A DNA stretch of 64,000 nt, taken from positions 8,314,494-8,378,493 of the forward strand of contig OW121853.1 of assembly GCA_933228895.1 (NCBI GenBank), given 5' to 3'. The notes under the pieces were generated by a model. The model saw nothing but the letters and a program-made list of their open reading frames with translations, ran no database searches and was not told the DNA's origin. The translations under genes and the position numbers were made by a program. Source of the stretch: Platycnemis pennipes (taxonomy: Eukaryota > Arthropoda > Insecta > Odonata > Platycnemididae). This document shows positions 41,459 to 56,375 of this stretch, one piece after another. The first letter of the stretch is position 1. Each line of letters begins with the position of its first letter.

Positions 41459-43747
41459 CAGATAATGATGCGTTTTCCTAAAAGTTATTTTTTGCTAAAA
41501 AATTTCATTTGTAGCACTGTTATTCCAATAATATTTATCTTTATGCCTCTTCAAAGCAATTTTTACCTTTTTTAATGCAAAACTGAATAGCAAAATAATA
41601 AATTCAGATTAAGAGGTGTTTTCTCAGAGATTATATCTTTCTAATAAACTCCTTTGTATCACTGTAATTCAAATAATATTTACTCTTGTGCCTCTTAAAA
41701 ATAATTTTCACCTCATTTTCTGCAAATGATAATAGGAAAAAAAATTCAAATAGAGAGGCGTTTTATCAAAAGTTATTTCCTCTAAATAAATTCATTTCTA
41801 CCACTGTTTATTCCTGTAATGTTAATTTTTTCGCCTCTTTGCAGTACTTTTAACCATATTTTGCGCAACGCTTAATATTAAAACATAAAATTCAGAATGA
41901 GGAGTTTTGTCAAAAGTTATTTATTCCTAAAAAATTCATTTCCTCATTGTTATTCCAAATATAGGCTCTTATGCCTCTTCTCAAATGTAAATTGAACCTC
42001 ATTTTATGCAAAACGTAATAGCAACTCAATAAATTCAGATAGAAAGGCGTTTTCTCAAAAGTTATTTCTTCCTGATAAATACATTTCTGCCACGGTTTTT
42101 CCTCTAAAATTTATTTTTTCGCCTCTTTGCAGTGCTTTTCACAACATTTTACGCAAAACTTAATGTTAAAACTGAAAATTTAGAATGAGACGTTTTCTCA
42201 AAATTATTTCCTCCTTATAAATTCATTTCTTTACTGTTGTTCCACTAAAATTAGCTCTTTCGCCTCTTCTCAAATGTAAATTGTACCTCATTTTATGCAA
42301 AACGTAATAGCAACTCAATAAATTCAGATAAAGATGTATTTTCCTAAAAATTATATCTAGCTAAAAAATTGATTTGTTGCACTGTTATTCCAATAATATT
42401 TACTTTTTCCGCCTCTTCAAAGTATTTTTCACCATATTTTATGCTTAACTTAATAGCAAAACAAAAAAAATCAGATAGAGAGGCGTTTTATCAAAAGTAA
42501 CTTACTGCTAAATAACTCATTTCTACCACTGTTATTCCACTAAATTTAATTTTTTCGCCACTTCGCAGTTTTTTTTAACCTCATTTTATGCAACACTTAA
42601 TTGCAAAAAAAATTTAGAAGGAGAAGCGTTTTTTAGAAAGTTATTTTGTTTCTAATAAATCGATTTCTACCATTGTTTTTCCATTAAAATTAACTTTTTC
42701 GCCTCTTCGCAGTACTTTCTAATTAATTTTATGCAAAACATAATATCCAGACAAAAAGTAAAGATTTTGGGCGTTTTGTTAAACCTAATTTCATCTTAAT
42801 AAATTTTTTTTATACCACTATTATTCCACTAATATTAACTTCGTCACCTCTAGGCAGTACTTTTCACCTCATTTTATGCAAAACGTTAGAGCAAAATAAA
42901 AAATTCAGATAGAGAGGCGTTTTCTCTAATGTAATTTGGCCTAATAAATTTATATTATTTCCACTATTATTCCACTAAAAATAACTTTTTCGCATCTTTG
43001 CAGTACGCTTGACGTCATTTTATGCAAAACATAATAGCCAAACAAATTAACAAATAGAGAGGTGTTTTCCAAATATTTTTTTCTATTTAAAAATTTATAT
43101 CTATCACTGTTATTCTAATAAAATTACTTTTTTCCCCTCTTCGCAGTACTTTTCACCATATTTTACGCAAAACTTAATATAAAAACCTAAAATTCAGAAT
43201 GAGGCGTTTTCTCAAAATTTATTTCTTCCTAAAAAATTTAATTTAAAAAAATTTCGTCACCTCTTCGCACTACTTTTCACCTCATTTTATGCTAAATTTA
43301 ATAGCGAAATAAAAACTACAGACAAAGAGGCGTTTTCTCTAATGTAATTTGGCCTAATAAATGTATTTCTACCGCTGTTATTCCACTAAAAATAATTTGC
43401 TCGCATCTTTGCAGTACGTTTGACTTCATTTTATGCAAAACATATAAGCGAAACAAATTTACAGATAGAGAGGCGTTTTCTCAATATTTTTTTGTATTTA
43501 AAAATTCATATTTATCACTTATTCTAATAAAAATAATTTTTTCCCCTTATCGCAGCAATTTTCACCATATTTCACACAACACTAAATATTAAATCCTTAA
43601 ATTCAGAATCAGACGTTTTCTCGAAAGTTATTTCTTCCTAAAAAATTCATTTCTTCACTGTTATTCCGCTGAAATTAGCTCTTACGCCTCTTTTTAAATG
43701 TAAATTGTATCTCATATTATGCAAAACTTATAGCAAATCAATAAATT
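41459..43747 (+). repeat. 2289-bp higher-order unit, copy 2
   Basis: Near-identical to copy 3 over long stretches, with scattered substitutions. Same order of monomer types. Confidence 0.87.
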
Positions 43748-46036
43748 CAGATAATGGTGCTTTTCCCTAAAAGTTATTTTTTGCTAAAAAATTTCATTTG
43801 TAGCACTGTTATTCCAATAATATTTATCTTTATGCCTCTTCAAAGCAATTTTTACCCTTTTTAATGCAAAACTGAATAGCAAAATAATAAATTCAGATTA
43901 AGAGGTGTTTTCTCAGAGATTATATCTTTCTAATAAACTCCTTTGTATCACTGTAATTCAAATAATATTTACTCTTGTGCCTCTTAAAAATAATTTTCAC
44001 CTCATTTTCTGCAAATGATAATAGGAAAAAAAATTCAAATAGAGAGGCGTTTTATCCAAAGTTATTTCCTCTAAATAAATTCATTTCTACCACTGTTTAT
44101 TCCTGTAATGTTAATTTTTTCGCCTCTTTGCAGTACTTTTAACCATATTTTGCGCAACGCTTAATATTAAAACATAAAATTCAGAATGAGGAGTTTTGTC
44201 AAAAGTTATTTCTTCCTAAAAAATTCATTTCCTCATTGTTATTCCAAATATAGGCTCTTATGCCTCTTCTCAAATGTAAATTGAACCTCATTTTATGCAA
44301 AAGGTAATAGCAACTCAATAAATTCAGATAGAAAGGCGTTTTCTCAAAAGTTATTTCTTCCTGATAAATACATTTCTGCCACGGTTTTTCCTCTAAAATT
44401 TATTTTTTCGCCTCTTTGCAGTGCTTTTCACAACATTTTACGCAAAACTTAATGTTAAAACTGAAAATTTAGAATGAGACGTTTTCTCAAAATTATTTCC
44501 TTCTTATAAATTCATTTCTTTACTGTTGTTCCACTAAAATTAGCTCTTTCGCCTCTTCTCAAAAATTAAATTGTACCTCATTTTATGCAAAACAAAATAG
44601 CAACTCAATAAATTCAGATAAAGATGTATTCTCCTAAAAATATCTAGCTAAAAAATTGATTTGTTGCACTGTTATTCCAATAATATTTACTTTTTCCGCC
44701 TCTTCAAAGTATTTTTCACCCTATTTTATGCTTAACTTAATAGCAAAACAAAAAAAATCAGATAGAGAGGCGTTTTATCAAAAGTAACTTACTGCTAAAT
44801 AACTCATTTCTACCACTGTTATTCCACTAAATTTAATTTTTTCGCCACTTCGCAGTTTTTTTTAACCTCATTTTATGCAACACTTAATTGCAAAAAAAAT
44901 TTAGAAGGAGAAGCGTTTTTTAGAAAGTTATTTTGTTTCTAATAAATTGATTTCTACCATTGTTTTTCCATTAAAATTAACTTTTTCGCCTCTTCGCAGT
45001 ACTTTCTAATTAATTTTATGCAAAACATAATATCCAGACAAAAAGTAAAGATTTTGGGCGTTTTCTTAAACCTTATTTCATCTTAATAAATTTTTTTTAT
45101 ACCACTATTATTCCACTAATATTAACTTCGTCACCTCTAGGCAGTACTTTTCACCTCATTTTATGCAAAACGTTAGAGCAAAATAAAAAATTCAGATAAA
45201 GAGGCGTTTTCTCTAATGTAATTTGGCCTAATAAATTTATATTATTTCCACTATTATTCCACTAAAAATAACTTTTTCGCATCTTTGCAGTACGCTTGAC
45301 GTCATTTTATGCAAAACAAAATAGCCAAACAAATTAACAGATAGAGAGGTGTTTTCCAAATATTTTTTTCTATTTAAAAATTTATATCTATCACTGTTAT
45401 TCTAATAAAATTACTTTTTTCCCCTCTTCGCAGTACTTTTCACCATATTTTACGCAAAACTTAATATAAAAACCTAAAATTCAGAATGAGGCGTTTTCTC
45501 AAAATTTATTTCTTCCTAAAAAATTTAATTTAAAAAAATTTCGTCACCTCTTCGCACTACTTTTCAACTCATTTTATACTAAATTTTATAGCGAAATAAA
45601 AACTACAGACAAAGAGGCGTTTTCTCTAATGTAATTTGGCATAATAAATGTATTTCTACGGCTGTTATTCCACTAAAAATAATTTGCTCGCATCTTTGCA
45701 GTACGTTTGACTTCATTTTATGCAAAACATATAAGCGAAACAAATTTACAGATAGAGATGCGTTTTCTCAATATTATTTTATATTTAAAAATTCATATTT
45801 ATCACTTATTCTAATAAAATTAATTTTTTCCCCATATCGCAGCAATTTTCACCATATTTTACGCAACATTTAATATTAAATCCTTAAATTCAGAATCAGG
45901 CGTTTTCTCGAAAGTTATTTCTTCCTAAAAAATTCATTTGTTCACTGTTATTCCGCTGAAATTAGCTCTTACGCCTCTTTTTAAATGTAAATTGTATCTC
46001 ATATTATGCAAAACTTATAGCAAATCAATAAATTCA
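43748..46036 (+). repeat. 2289-bp higher-order unit, copy 3
   Basis: Last full copy. It has a 4-bp deletion near 44640 relative to the others. The array then switches to another module at about 46165. Confidence 0.85.
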
Positions 46037-46170
46037 GATAATGATGCGTTTTCCTAAAAGTTATTTTTTGCTAAAAAATTTCATTTGTAGCACTGTTATT
46101 CCAATAATATTTATCTTTATGCCTCTTCAAAGTAATTTTTACCTTTTTTAATGGAAAACTGAATAGCAAA

Positions 46171-48190
46171 TCCAATGGTTATCAACACACCCAATAGTAA
46201 TTCCAATAATATTTAGAGTTTTGCCTCTTAAAAATACTTTTTACTTCATTTTAAGCAAAACATAAAAGCAAAACAAAAAATTCAGTAAGGCGTTTTCTCA
46301 AAAGATATTTCTTCCTGATAAATACATTTCTGCCACTGTTTTTCCACTAAAATTTATTTTTTCTCCTCTTTGCAGTACTTTTCACAATATTTAATGCAAA
46401 ACGTGAGAGTAAAATAAAAAATTCAGATAGAGAGGCGTTTTCTCAAATGTAATTTCGCATAATAAATTTAAATCTACCATTGTTATTCCACTAAAAATAA
46501 ATTTTTCGCATCTTTGCAGTTATTTTTACCACATTTTACGCAAAACTAGATGTTAAATTTGAAAATTTAGAATGAGGCGTTTTCTCAAAAGTTATTTCTT
46601 CCTAAAAAATTGATTTCTTCACTGTTAATCTACTAAAATTAGCTCTTACGCCTCTTCTCAAATGTAAATTGTACCTCATTTTATGCAAAACTTATAGCAA
46701 ATCAATAAATTCTGATAAAGATGTATTCTCCTAAAAATTATATCTAGCTAAAAATTGATTTGTTGCACTGTTATTCCAATAATATTTATTTTTACGCCTC
46801 TTCAAAGTACTTTTCACCCTATTTTATGCTTAACTTAATAGCAAAACAAAAAAATCAGATAGAGAGGCGTTTCATCAAAAGTTACTTCCTGCTTAATAAT
46901 TCATTTCTACCACTTTTATTCAACTAAATTTAATTTTTTCGCCTCTTCGCAGTTTTTTTAACCTCATTTTATGCAACACATAATACCAAAATAAATATTT
47001 AAAAAGAGAGGCGTTTTTTAAAAAGTTATTTTGTTTCTAATAAATTCATATCTACCATTGTTTTTCCATTAAAATTATTTTTTTCGGCTCTTCGCAGTAC
47101 TTTCCAAATAATTTCAAGCAAAACATAATACCTAGACAAAAAGTGAGATTTTGGGCGTTTCCTTAAACCTTACTTCTTCTTAATAAATTTATTTTATACC
47201 ACTATTATTCCACTAAAATAAACTTTATCACATCTTCGCAGTACTTTTTACCTAATTTAATGCATAACGTAAGAGCAAAATAAAAAATTCAGATAGAGAG
47301 GCTTATTCTCAAAAATTATATCTTGCTAATAAATTCATTTGTAGCACTGTTATTTAAATAATATTTATCTTTACGCCTCTTCAAAATACTTTTCACCTTA
47401 TTTCATGCTCTACTTAGTAGCAAGACAAAAAAATCAGATAAAGAGGCGTTTTATCAAAAGTTACTTCCTGCTAAATAATTCATTTCTACCACTGTTATTC
47501 CACTAAATTTAATTTTTTCGCCACTTCGCAGTTTTTTTTACCTCATTTTATGCAACACTTAATTGCAAAAAAAATTTAGAAGGAGAAGCGTTTTTTAGAA
47601 AGTTATTTTGTTTCTAATAAATTGATTTCTACCATTGTTTTTCCATTAAAATTAACTTTTTCGCCTCTTCGCAGTACTTTCTAATTAATTGTATGCAAAA
47701 CATAATATCCAGACAAAAAGTAAAGATTTTGGGCGTTTTCTTAAACCTTATTTCTTCTTAATAAATTTTTTTTATACCACTATTATTCCACTAATATTAA
47801 CTTCGTCACCTCTACGCAGTACTTCTCACCTCATTTTATGCAAAACATAAGAGCAAAATAAAAAAATTCAGATAGATAGGTGTTTTCTCTAATGTAATTT
47901 CGCCTAATAAATGTATTTCTACCACTCTTATTCGTCTAAAAATAACTTTTTCGCATCTTTGCAGTACGTTTGACTTCATTTTATGCAAAACATAATAGCC
48001 AAACAAATTAACATATAGAGAGGTGTTTTCTAAAAATTTTTTTCTTTTTACAAATTTATATCTATCACTGTTATTGTAATAAAATTACTTTTTTCCCCTC
48101 TTCGCATTACTTTTCACCATATTTTACGCAAAACTTAACATAAAAACCTAAAATTCCAAATGAGGCGTTTTCTCAAAATTTATTTCTTCC
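46171..48190 (+). repeat. Second satellite module, copy 1
   Basis: Begins with the marker tccaatggttatcaacacac, a shortened variant monomer found nowhere in the 2289-bp units. The same ~2-kb sequence recurs at 49300. Confidence 0.82.
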
Positions 48191-48595
48191 TAAAAAATTC
48201 ATTTCCTCATTGTTATTCAAAATATAGGCTCTTTCGCCTCTTCTCAAATGTAAATTGAACCTCATTTTATGCAAAACGTAATAGCAAATCAATAAATTCA
48301 GATAATGGTGCTTTTCCCTAAAAGTTATTTTTTGCTAAAAAATTTCATTTGTAGCACTGTTATTCCAATAATATTTATCTGTATGCCTCTTCAAAGCAAT
48401 TTTTACCTTTTTTAATGCAAAACTGAATAGCAAAATAATAAATTCAGATGAAGAGGTGTTTTCTCAGAGATTATATCTTTCTAATAAACTCCTATGTATC
48501 ACTGTTATTAAATAATATTTACTCTTGTGCCTCTTAAAAATAATTTTCACCTCATTTTCTGCAAATGATAATAGGAAAAAAAATTCAAATAGAGA

Positions 48596-49173
48596 GGCGT
48601 TTTATCAAAAGTTATTTCCTCTAAATAAATTCATTTCTACCACTGTTTATTCCTGTAATGTTAATTTTTTCGCCTCTTTGCAGTACTTTTAACCATATTT
48701 TGCGCAACGCTTAATATTAAAACATAAAATTCAGAATGAGGAGTTTTGTCAAAAGTTATTTCTTCCTAAAAAATTCATTTCCTCATTGTTATTCCAAATA
48801 TAGGCTCTTTCGCCTCTTCTCAAATGTAAATTTAACCTCATTTTATGCAAAACGTAATAGCAACTCAATAAATTCAGATAGAAAGGCGTTTTATCAAAAG
48901 TTATTTCCTCTAAATAAATTCATTTCTACCACTGTTTATTCCTGTAATGTTAATTTTTTCGCCTCTTTGCAGTACTTTTAACCATATTTTGCGCAACGCT
49001 TAATATTAAAACATAAAATTCAGAATGAGGAGTTTTGTCAAAAGTTATTTCTTCCTAAAAAATTCATTTCCTCATTGTTATTCCAAATATAGGCTCTTTC
49101 GCCTCTTCTCAAATGTAAATTTAACCTCATTTTATGCAAAACGTAATAGCAAATCAATAAATTCAGATCATGA
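48596..49173 (+). repeat. 289-bp dimer tandem duplication
   Basis: A two-monomer block starting ggcgttttatcaaaag at 48596 is repeated at 48885 with hardly any difference, indicating a very recent local duplication. Confidence 0.85.
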
Positions 49174-49299
49174 TGCGTTTTCCTAAAAGTTATTTTTTGC
49201 TAAAAAATTTCATTTGTAGCACTGTTATTCCAATAATATTTATCTTTATGCCTCTTCAAAGTAATTTTTACCTTTTTTAATGGAAAAATGAATAGCAAA

Positions 49300-51320
49300 T
49301 CCAATGGTTATCAACACACCCAATAGTTATTCCAATAATATTTAGAGTTTTGCCTCTTAAAAATACTTTTTACTTCATTTTAAGCAAAACATAAAAGCAA
49401 AACAAAAAATTCAGTAAGGCGTTTTCTCAAAAGATATTTCTTCCTGATAAATACATTTCTGCCACTGTTTTTCCACTAAAATTTATTCTTTCTCCTCTTT
49501 GCAGTACTTTTCACAACATTTAATGCAAAACGTGAGAGTAAAATAAAAAATTCAGATAAAGAGGCGTTTTCTCAAATGTAATTTCGCATAATAAATTTAA
49601 ATCTACCATTGTTATTCCACTAAAAATAAATTTTTCGCATCTTTGCAGTTATTTTTACCACATTTTACGCAAAACTAGATGTTAAATTTGAAAATTTAGA
49701 ATGAGGCGTTTTCTCAAAAGTTATTTCTTCCTAAAAAATTGATTTCTTCACTGTTAATCTACTAAAATTAGCTCTTACGCCTCTTCTCAAATGTAAATTG
49801 TACCTCATTTTATGCAAAACTTATAGCAAATCAATAAATTCTGATAAAGATGTATTCTCCTAAAAATTATATCTAGCTAAAAATTGATTTGTTGCACTGT
49901 TATTCCAATAATATTTATTTTTACGCCTCTTCAAAGTACTTTTCACCCTATTTTATGCTTAACTTAATAGCAAAACAAAAAAATCAGATAGAGAGGCGTT
50001 TCATCAAAAGTTACTTCCTGCTTAATAATTCATTTCTACCACTTTTATTCAACTAAATTTAATTTTTTCGCCTCTTCGCAGTTTTTTTAACCTCATTTTA
50101 TGCAACACATAATACCAAAATAAATATTTAAAAAGAGAGGCGTTTTTTAAAAAGTTATTTTGTTTCTAATAAATTCATATCTACCATTGTTTTTCCATTA
50201 AAATTATTTTTTTCGGTTCTTTGCAGTACTTTCCTAATAATTTCAAGCAAAACATAATACCTAGACAAAAAGTGAGATTTTGGGCGTTTCCTTAAACCTT
50301 ACTTCTTCTTAATAAATTTATTTTATACCACTATTATTCCACTAAAATAAACTTTATCACATCTTCGCAGTACTTTTTACCTAATTTAATGCATAACGTA
50401 AGAGCAAAATAAAAAATTCAGATAGAATGGCTTATTCTCAAAAATTATATCTTGCTAATAAATTCATTTGTAGCACTGTTATTTAAATAATATTTATCTT
50501 TACGCCTCTTCAAAATACTTTTCACCTTATTTCATGCTCTACTTAGTAGCAAGACAAAAAAATCAGATAGAGACGCGTTTTGTCAAAAGTTACTTCCTGC
50601 TAAATAATTCATTTCTACCACTGTTATTCCACTAAATTTAATTTTTCGCCACTTCGCAGTTTTTTTTACCTCATTTTATGCAACACTTAATTGCAAAAAA
50701 AATTTAGAAGGAGAAGCGTTTTTTAGAAAGTTATTTTGTTTCTAATAAATTGATTTCTACCATTGTTTTTCCATTAAAATTAACTTTTTCGCCTCTTCGC
50801 AGTACTTTCTAATTAATTGTATGCAAAACATAATATCCAGACAAAAAGTAAAGATTTTGGGCGTTTTCTTAAACCAAATTTTTCTTAATATTAAATTTTT
50901 TTTATACCACTATTATTCCACTAATATTAACTTCGTCACCTCTACGCAGTACTTCTCACCTCATTTTATGCAAAACATAAGAGCAAAATAAAAAAATTCA
51001 GATAGATAGGTGTTTTCTCTAATGTAATTTCGCCTAATAAATGTATTTATACCACTCTTATTCGTCTAAAAATAACTTTTTCGCATCTTTGCAGTACGTT
51101 TGACTTCATTTTATGCAAAACATAATAGCCAAACAAATTAACATATAGAGAGGTGTTTTCTAAAATTTTTTTTCTTTTTACAAATTTATATCTATCACTG
51201 TTATTGTAATAAAATTACTTTTTTCCCCTCTTCGCATTACTTTTAACCATATTTTACGCAAAACTTAATATAAAAACCTAAAATTCCAAATGAGGCGTTT
51301 TCTCAAAATTTATTTCTTCC
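49300..51320 (+). repeat. Second satellite module, copy 2
   Basis: Nearly identical to 46171-48190 for about 2020 bp, offset about 3129 bp. The match ends where this copy reads taatttaaaaaaatttcgtc. Confidence 0.82.
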
Positions 51321-53201
51321 TAAAAACTTTAATTTAAAAAAATTTCGTCACCTCTTCGCACTACTTTTCACCTCATTTTATGCTAAATTTAATAGCGAAA
51401 TAAAAACTACAGACAAAGAGGCGTTCTCTCTAATGTAATTTGGCCTAATAAATGTATTTCTACCGCTGTTATTCCACTAAAAATAATTTTCTCGCATCTT
51501 TGCAGTACATTTGACTTCATTTTATGCAAAACATATAAGCGAAACAAATTTACAGATAGAGAGGCGTTTTCTCAATATTTATTTGTATTTAAAAATTCAT
51601 ATTTATCACTTATTCTAATAAAATTAATTTTTTTCCCCTTATCGCAGCAATTTTCACCATATTTCACGCAACACTAAATATTAAATCCTTAAATACAGAA
51701 TCAGACGTTTTCTCGAAAGTTATTTCTTCCTAAAAAATTCATTTGTTCACTGTTATTCCGCTGAAATTAGCTCTTACGCCTCTTTTTAAATGTAAATTGT
51801 ATCTCATTTTATGCAAAACTTATAGCAAATCAATAAATTCAGATAATGGTGCTTTTCCCTAAAAGTTATTTTTTGCTAAAAAATTTCATTTGTAGCACTG
51901 TTATTCCAATAATATTTATCTTTATGCCTCTTCAAAGCAATTTTTACCTTTTTTAATGCAAAACTGAATAGGAAAATAATAAATTCAGATTAAGAGGTGT
52001 TTTCTCAGAGATTATATCTTTCTAATAAACTCCTTTGTATCACTGTTATTAAAAAATATTTACTCTTGTGCCTCTTAAAAATAATTTTCATCTCATTTTC
52101 TGCAAATGATAATAGGAAAAAAATTCAAATAGAGAGGCGTTTTATCAAAAGTTATTTCCTCTAAATAAATTCATTTCTACCACTGTTTATTCCTGTAATG
52201 TTAATTTTTTCGCCTCTTTGCAGTACTTTTAACAATATTTTGCGCAACGCTTAATATTAAAACATAAAATTCAGAATGAGGAGTTTTGTCAAAAGTTATT
52301 TCTTCCTAAAAAATTCATTTCCTCATTGTTATTCCAAATATAGGGTCTTATGCCTCTTCTCAAATGTAAATTGAACCTCATTTTATGCAAAACGTAATAG
52401 CAACTCAATAAATTCAGATAGAAAGGCGTTTTCTCAAAAGTTATTTCTTCCTGATAAATACATTTCTGCCACGGTTTTTCCTCTAAAATTTATTTTTTCT
52501 CCTCTTTGCAGTGCAAAACTGAAAATTTAGAATGAGGCGTTTTCTCAAAATTTATTTCTTCCTAAAAAATTTCGTCACCTCTTCGCGGTACTTTTCACCT
52601 CATTTTATGCTAAATTTTATAGCGAAATAAAAACTACAGACAAAGAGGCGTTTTCTCTAATGTAATTTGGCCTAATAAATGTATTTCTACGGCTGTTATT
52701 CCACTAAAAATAATTTTCTCGCATCTTTGCAGTACGTTTGACTTCATTTTATGCAAAACATATAAGCGAAACAAATTTACAGATAGACAGGCGTTTTCTC
52801 AATATTATTTTATATTTAAAAATTCATATTTATCACTTATTCTAATAAAATTAATTTTTTCCTTATATCGCAGCAATTTTCACCATATTTTACGCAACAT
52901 TTAATATTAAATCCTTAATTTCAGAATCAGGCGTTTTCTCGAAAGTTATTTCTTCCTAAAAAATTCATTTGTTCACTGTTATTCCGCTGAAATTAGCTCT
53001 TACGCCTCTTTTTAAATGTAAATTGTATCTCATATTATGCAAAACTTGTAGCAAATCAATAAATTCAGATAATGATGCGTTTTCCTAAAAGTTATTTTTT
53101 GCTAAAAAATTTCATTTGTAGCACTGTTATTCCAATAATATTTATCTTTATGCCTCTTCAAAGTAATTTTTACCTTTTTTAATGGAAAACTGAATAGCAA
53201 A

Positions 53202-54485
53202 TCCAATGGTTATCAACACACCCAATAGTTATTCCAATAATATTTAGAGTTTTGCCTCTTAAAAATACTTTTTACTTCATTTTAAGCGAAACATAAAAGC
53301 AAAACAAAAAATTCAGTAAGGCGTTTTCTCAAAAGATATTTCTTCCTGATAAATACATTTCTGCCACTGTTTTTCCATTAAAATTTATTTTTTCTCCTCT
53401 TTGCAGTACTTTTCACAATATTTAATGCAAAACGTGAGAGTAAAATAAAAAATTCAGATAGAGAGGCGTTTTCTCAAAAGTAATTTCGCATAATAAATTT
53501 AAATCTACCATTGTTATTCCACTAAAAATAAATTTTTCGCATCTTTGCAGTTATTTTTACCACATTTTACGCAAAACTAGATGTTAAATTTGAAAATTTA
53601 GAATGAGGCGTTTTCTCAAAAGTTATTTCTTCCTAAAAAATTGATTTCTTCACTGTTAATCTACTAAAATTAGCTCTTACGCCTCTTCTCAAATGTAAAT
53701 TGTACCTCATTTTATGCAAAACTTATAGCAAATCAATAAATTCTGATAAAGATGTATTCTCCTAAAAATTATATCTAGCTAAAAATTGATTTGTTGCACT
53801 GTTATTCCAATAATATTTATTTTTACGCCTCTTCAAAGTACTTTTCACCCTATTTTATGCTTAACTTAATAGCAAAACAAAAAAATCAGATAGAGAGGCG
53901 TTTCATCAAAAGTTACTTCCTGCTTAATAATTCATTTCTACCACTTTTATTCAACTAAATTTAATTTTTTCGCCTCTTCGCAGTTTTTTTAACCTCATTT
54001 TATGCAACACATAATACCAAAATAAATATTTAAAAAGAGAGGCGTTTTTTAAAAAGTTATTTTGTTTCTAATAAATTCATATCTACCATTGTTTTTCCAT
54101 TAAAATTATTTTTTTCGGCTCTTCGCAGTACTTTCCAAATAATTTCAAGCAAAACATAATACCTAGACAAAAAGTGAGATTTTGGGCGTTTCCTTAAACC
54201 TTACTTCTTCTTAATAAATTTATTTTATACCACTATTATTCCACTAAAATAAACTTTATCACATCTTCGCAGTACTTTTTACCTAATTTAATGCATAACG
54301 TAAGAGCAAAATAAAAAATTCAGATAGAGAGGCTTATTCTCAAAAATTATATTTTGCTAATAAATTCATTTGTAGCACTGTTATTTAAATAATATTTATC
54401 TTTACGCCTCTTCAAAATACTTTTCACCTTATTTCATGCTCTACTTAGTAGCAAGACAAAAAAATCAGATAGAGAGGCGTTTTAT
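53202..54485 (+). repeat. Second satellite module, copy 3 (truncated)
   Basis: Same marker start. It leaves the common sequence after gcgttttatcaa near 54485. Confidence 0.8.
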
Positions 54486-55604
54486 CAATATTTTTTTGTA
54501 TTTAAAAATTCATATTTATCACTTATTCTAATAAAATTAATTTTTTCCCCATATCGCAGCAATTTTCACCATATTTTACGCAACACTTAATATTAAATCC
54601 TTAAATTGAGAATCAGACGTTTTCTCGAAAGTTATTTCTTCCTAAAAAATTCATTTCTTTTCTGTTATTCCGTTAAAATTAGCTCTTACGCCTCTTTTTA
54701 AATGTAAATTGTATCTCATTTTATGCAAAACTTATAGCAAATCAATAAATTCAGATAATGATGCGTTTTCGTAAAATTTATTTTTTGTTAAAAAATTTCA
54801 TTTTTAGCACTGTTATTCCAATGATATTTATCTTTATGACTCTTCAAAGCAATTTTTCCCTCTTAAATGCAAAACTGGATAGCAAAACAATAAATTCAGA
54901 TTAAGAGGTGTTTTCTCACAGATTATATCTTGCTAATAAACTCCTTTGTATCACTGTAATTCAAATAATATTTACTCTTGTTCCTCTTCAATATATTTTT
55001 CACCTTATTATCTGTAAATGATAATAGGAAAAAAAAATTCAGATAGATAGGTGTTTTCTCTAATGTAATTTGGCCTAATAAATGTATTTCTACCGCTGTT
55101 ATTCCACTAAAAATAATTTCCTCGCATCTTTGCAGTACGTTTGACTTCATTTTATGCAAAACATATAAGCGAAACAAATTTACAGATAGAGAGGCGTTTT
55201 CTCAATATTATTTTGTATTTAAAAATTGATATTTATCACTTATTCTAATAAAATTAATTTTTTCCCCTTATCGCAGCAATTTTCGCCATATTTTACGCAA
55301 CACTAAATATTAAATCCTTAAATTTGGAATCAGGCGTTTTCTCGAAAGTTATTTCTTCCTAAAAAATTCATTTGTTCACTGTTATTCCGCTGAAATTAGC
55401 TCTTACGCCTCTTTTTAAATGTAAATTGTATCTCATATTATGCAAAACTTATAGCAAATCAATAAATTCAGATCATGATGCGTTTTCCTAAAAGTTATTT
55501 TTTGCTAAAAAATTTCATTTGTAGCACTGTTATTCCAATAATATTTATCTTTATGCCTCTTCAAAGTAATTTTTACCTTTTTTAATGGAAAAATGAATAG
55601 CAAA

Positions 55605-56375
55605 TCCAATGGTTATCAACACACCCAATAGTTATTCCAATAATATTTAGAGTTTTGCCTCTTAAAAATACTTTTTACTTCATTTTAAGCAAAACATAAA
55701 AGCAAAACAAAAAATTCAGTAAGGCGTTTTCTCAAAAGATATTTCTTCCTGATAAATACATTTCTGCCACTGTTTTTCCACTAAAATTTATTCTTTCTCC
55801 TCTTTGCAGTACTTTTCACAACATTTAATGCAAAACGTGAGAGTAAAATAAAAAATTCAGATAAAGAGGCGTTTTCTCAAATGTAATTTCGCATAATAAA
55901 TTTAAATCTACCATTGTTATTCCACTAAAAATAAATTTTTCGCATCTTTGCAGTTATTTTTACCACATTTTACGCAAAACTAGATGTTAAATTTGAAAAT
56001 TTAGAATGAGGCGTTTTCTCAAAAATTATTTCTTCCTAAAAAATTGATTTCTTCACTGTTAATCTACTAAAATTAGCTCTTACGCCTCTTCTCAAATGTA
56101 AATTGTACCTCATTTTATGCAAAACTTATAGCAAATCAATAAATTCTGATAAAGATGTATTCTCCTAAAAATTATATCTAGCTAAAAATTGATTTGTTGC
56201 ACTGTTATTCCAATAATATTTATTTTTACGCCTCTTCAAAGTACTTTTCACCCTATTTTATGCTTAACTTAATAGCAAAACAAAAAAATCAGATAGAGAG
56301 GCGTTTCATCAAAAGTTACTTCCTGCTTAATAATTCATTTCTACCACTTTTATTCAACTAAATTTAATTTTTTCG
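55605..56375 (+). repeat. Second satellite module, copy 4 (truncated)
   Basis: Same marker start. It switches near 56375 into sequence typical of the 2289-bp unit. Confidence 0.8.
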
